From: Candidatus Yonathbacteria bacterium CG17_big_fil_post_rev_8_21_14_2_50_43_9
GTDB taxonomy: Bacteria; Patescibacteriota; Minisyncoccia; Phycocordibacterales; UBA1550
Direction of reading: 5' to 3'
Assembly: GCA_002771015.1 (NCBI GenBank)
Contig: PCUO01000040.1
Location: 1 to 5,740 of the forward strand
Length of the DNA: 5,740 nucleotides
Below, in pieces: positions 5,313-5,740 of the stretch. The notes below the pieces were generated by a model. That model searched no databases, had not been told where the DNA came from, and saw nothing but the letters and a program-made list of their open reading frames with translations. Every line of letters begins with the position of its first letter. Position 1 is the stretch's first letter. Position numbers and translations under genes: made by a program.

Positions 5313-5377
5313 AGCAAGCGCATCTCGTTTTGGCAGGGCCAGCAGGTGCTTTGCTTGGTTCAGATTGCTTTTTTTTT
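5313..5377 (+). terminator. Possible terminator after the tRNA locus
   Basis: A run of nine T (5369-5377) follows an imperfect stem formed by 5313-5325 and 5344-5355, with a small TGGC/GCCA hairpin inside the loop. The stem has bulges and ends 13 bases before the T-run, so this is a weak call based mainly on position and the T-run. Confidence 0.35.
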
Positions 5378-5383
5378 GCGGAA

Positions 5384-5392
5384 TGACATACT
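5384..5392 (+). promoter_or_regulatory. Promoter of the 5399 gene, predicts leaderless mRNA
   Basis: TGA-CATACT is an extended -10 box, followed by exactly six bases and the ATG at 5399. TTGCTT (5365-5370) at a 16-base spacing is a weak -35. No Shine-Dalgarno precedes the ATG. This is the same arrangement as at smpB and the carboxypeptidase gene. Confidence 0.5.
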
Positions 5393-5398
5393 GGTGTT

Positions 5399-5674
5399 AT
5401 GTTCAACGGAGATATTCAGTTTGATATTGACTCAGTGCAACGCTCGCAATACAAACGAGCAGGTTCAAAACTCACACAATGGGCGATGAAGTATTCCGGC
5501 GGGTTGATCAAGGACGAGGAGCAGGCACACTATGTACTTTTGGGGTTTACGGTGCTGGCGATTATCGTCTCAATGTTTTTGTTTTTTGGTGGGAAAGAGA
5601 AACCGTATATGCCCTCTCGGCAAGAGATACAGCGCGCGATGACACTACCTCCTAATGGGGCCACAACAAAATAA
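5399..5674 (+). CDS. Small single-helix membrane protein upstream of a pilin gene
   Basis: The 91-residue product has a polar N-terminal half (1-45), one hydrophobic helix (about 46-63) and a basic, Pro-containing tail. There is no signal peptidase or prepilin cleavage site. I do not recognise a named family, although short proteins of this build with a motif like YSGGLIKDEEQAHYVLLGF (32-50) appear to be common beside pilin genes in Parcubacteria; that recollection is not checked. The pilin gene starts one base after its stop, so the two are coupled and this protein may help assemble or anchor the pilus. The gene starts at a predicted leaderless promoter. Confidence 0.75.
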   Translation: MFNGDIQFDIDSVQRSQYKRAGSKLTQWAMKYSGGLIKDEEQAHYVLLGFTVLAIIVSMFLFFGGKEKPYMPSRQEIQRAMTLPPNGATTK

Positions 5675-5675
5675 T

Positions 5676-5740
5676 ATGAATAGACAAAATAAAGGATTTA
5701 CCCTTATAGAGCTCCTCGTCGTCATTGCGATCATCGGAAT
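5676..5740 (+). CDS. Type IV pilin or pseudopilin, N-terminus only (cut by window end)
   Basis: Only the first 21 codons are visible. They hold a textbook class III signal: short basic leader MNRQNKG, predicted prepilin peptidase cut between G7 and F8, then FTLIELLVVIAIIG with the conserved Glu at position 5 of the mature protein (E12) that is needed for assembly. The hydrophobic stretch is the N-terminal half of the pilin helix. The start lies one base after the stop of the previous gene and lacks a clear Shine-Dalgarno, which suggests translational coupling. Whether it is a major pilin, a minor pilin or a type II secretion-like pseudopilin cannot be told from this part. Confidence 0.92.
   Translation, partial: MNRQNKGFTLIELLVVIAIIG

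Noticed and set aside
5114..5386. 90-codon open frame across the tRNA-Ile locus
   Set aside because: Its codons are the tRNA and its 3' fragment; typical shadow of a structured RNA gene.
1..5740. CRISPR array, insertion sequence or transposase
   Set aside because: No regularly spaced repeats and no transposase or integrase motifs were found on either strand.

Overview
The window looks like a chromosomal segment of a Candidatus Patescibacteria (CPR) bacterium, most likely a Parcubacteria-type lineage. This is inferred from overall gene style: short intergenic gaps, A+T-rich spacers, small membrane proteins without obvious families, a lone VKOR-type protein, a type IV pilin signal preceded by a small one-helix protein, tRNA and tmRNA genes that do not encode CCA, and promoters placed directly on start codons. 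No marker here fixes the species. UGA, UAA and UAG all behave as stops, so the standard bacterial code fits.

Layout. Positions 1-520 hold the gene for tmRNA (ssrA, minus strand) with a strong, probably bidirectional terminator at its 3' end and, beyond it, an inverted partial copy of the tmRNA 3' end. SmpB, the protein partner of tmRNA, lies 23 bases upstream on the same strand, so smpB-ssrA is probably one trans-translation unit. The smpB promoter is back to back with a promoter reading right into two overlapping genes for small membrane proteins of unknown function (1066-1550), closed by a perfect 11-bp hairpin terminator. Next comes ftsH (1678-3639), the membrane-bound AAA+ zinc protease, followed after 2 bases by a VKOR/DsbB-like disulfide-forming membrane protein. 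Convergent to these is a membrane-anchored, coiled-coil VanY-type D,D-carboxypeptidase (4064-4957). Positions 4958-5398 carry no protein gene. They hold the promoter of the carboxypeptidase gene, an extended -10 promoter reading right, an intact tRNA-Ile with anticodon UAU, and broken tRNA halves on either side of it. From 5399 a small single-helix protein leads directly into a type IV pilin/pseudopilin gene cut by the window end.

Main themes. Much of the segment concerns quality control and the cell envelope: ribosome rescue (tmRNA/SmpB) tags stalled proteins with a long tag ending YALA, and FtsH is a known class of protease for such tagged and membrane proteins. Disulfide formation, peptidoglycan trimming and a pilus-like surface system are the envelope side.

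Most unusual features. (1) A tRNA-Ile(UAU) gene appears to sit inside the anticodon loop of a second, decayed copy of itself, with complementary arms on both sides. (2) Four protein genes have an extended -10 box only 6-9 bases before the start codon and no Shine-Dalgarno, which predicts leaderless mRNAs. (3) The tmRNA tag is about 29 codons long. (4) The tmRNA 3' end is partly duplicated in inverted orientation around its terminator.
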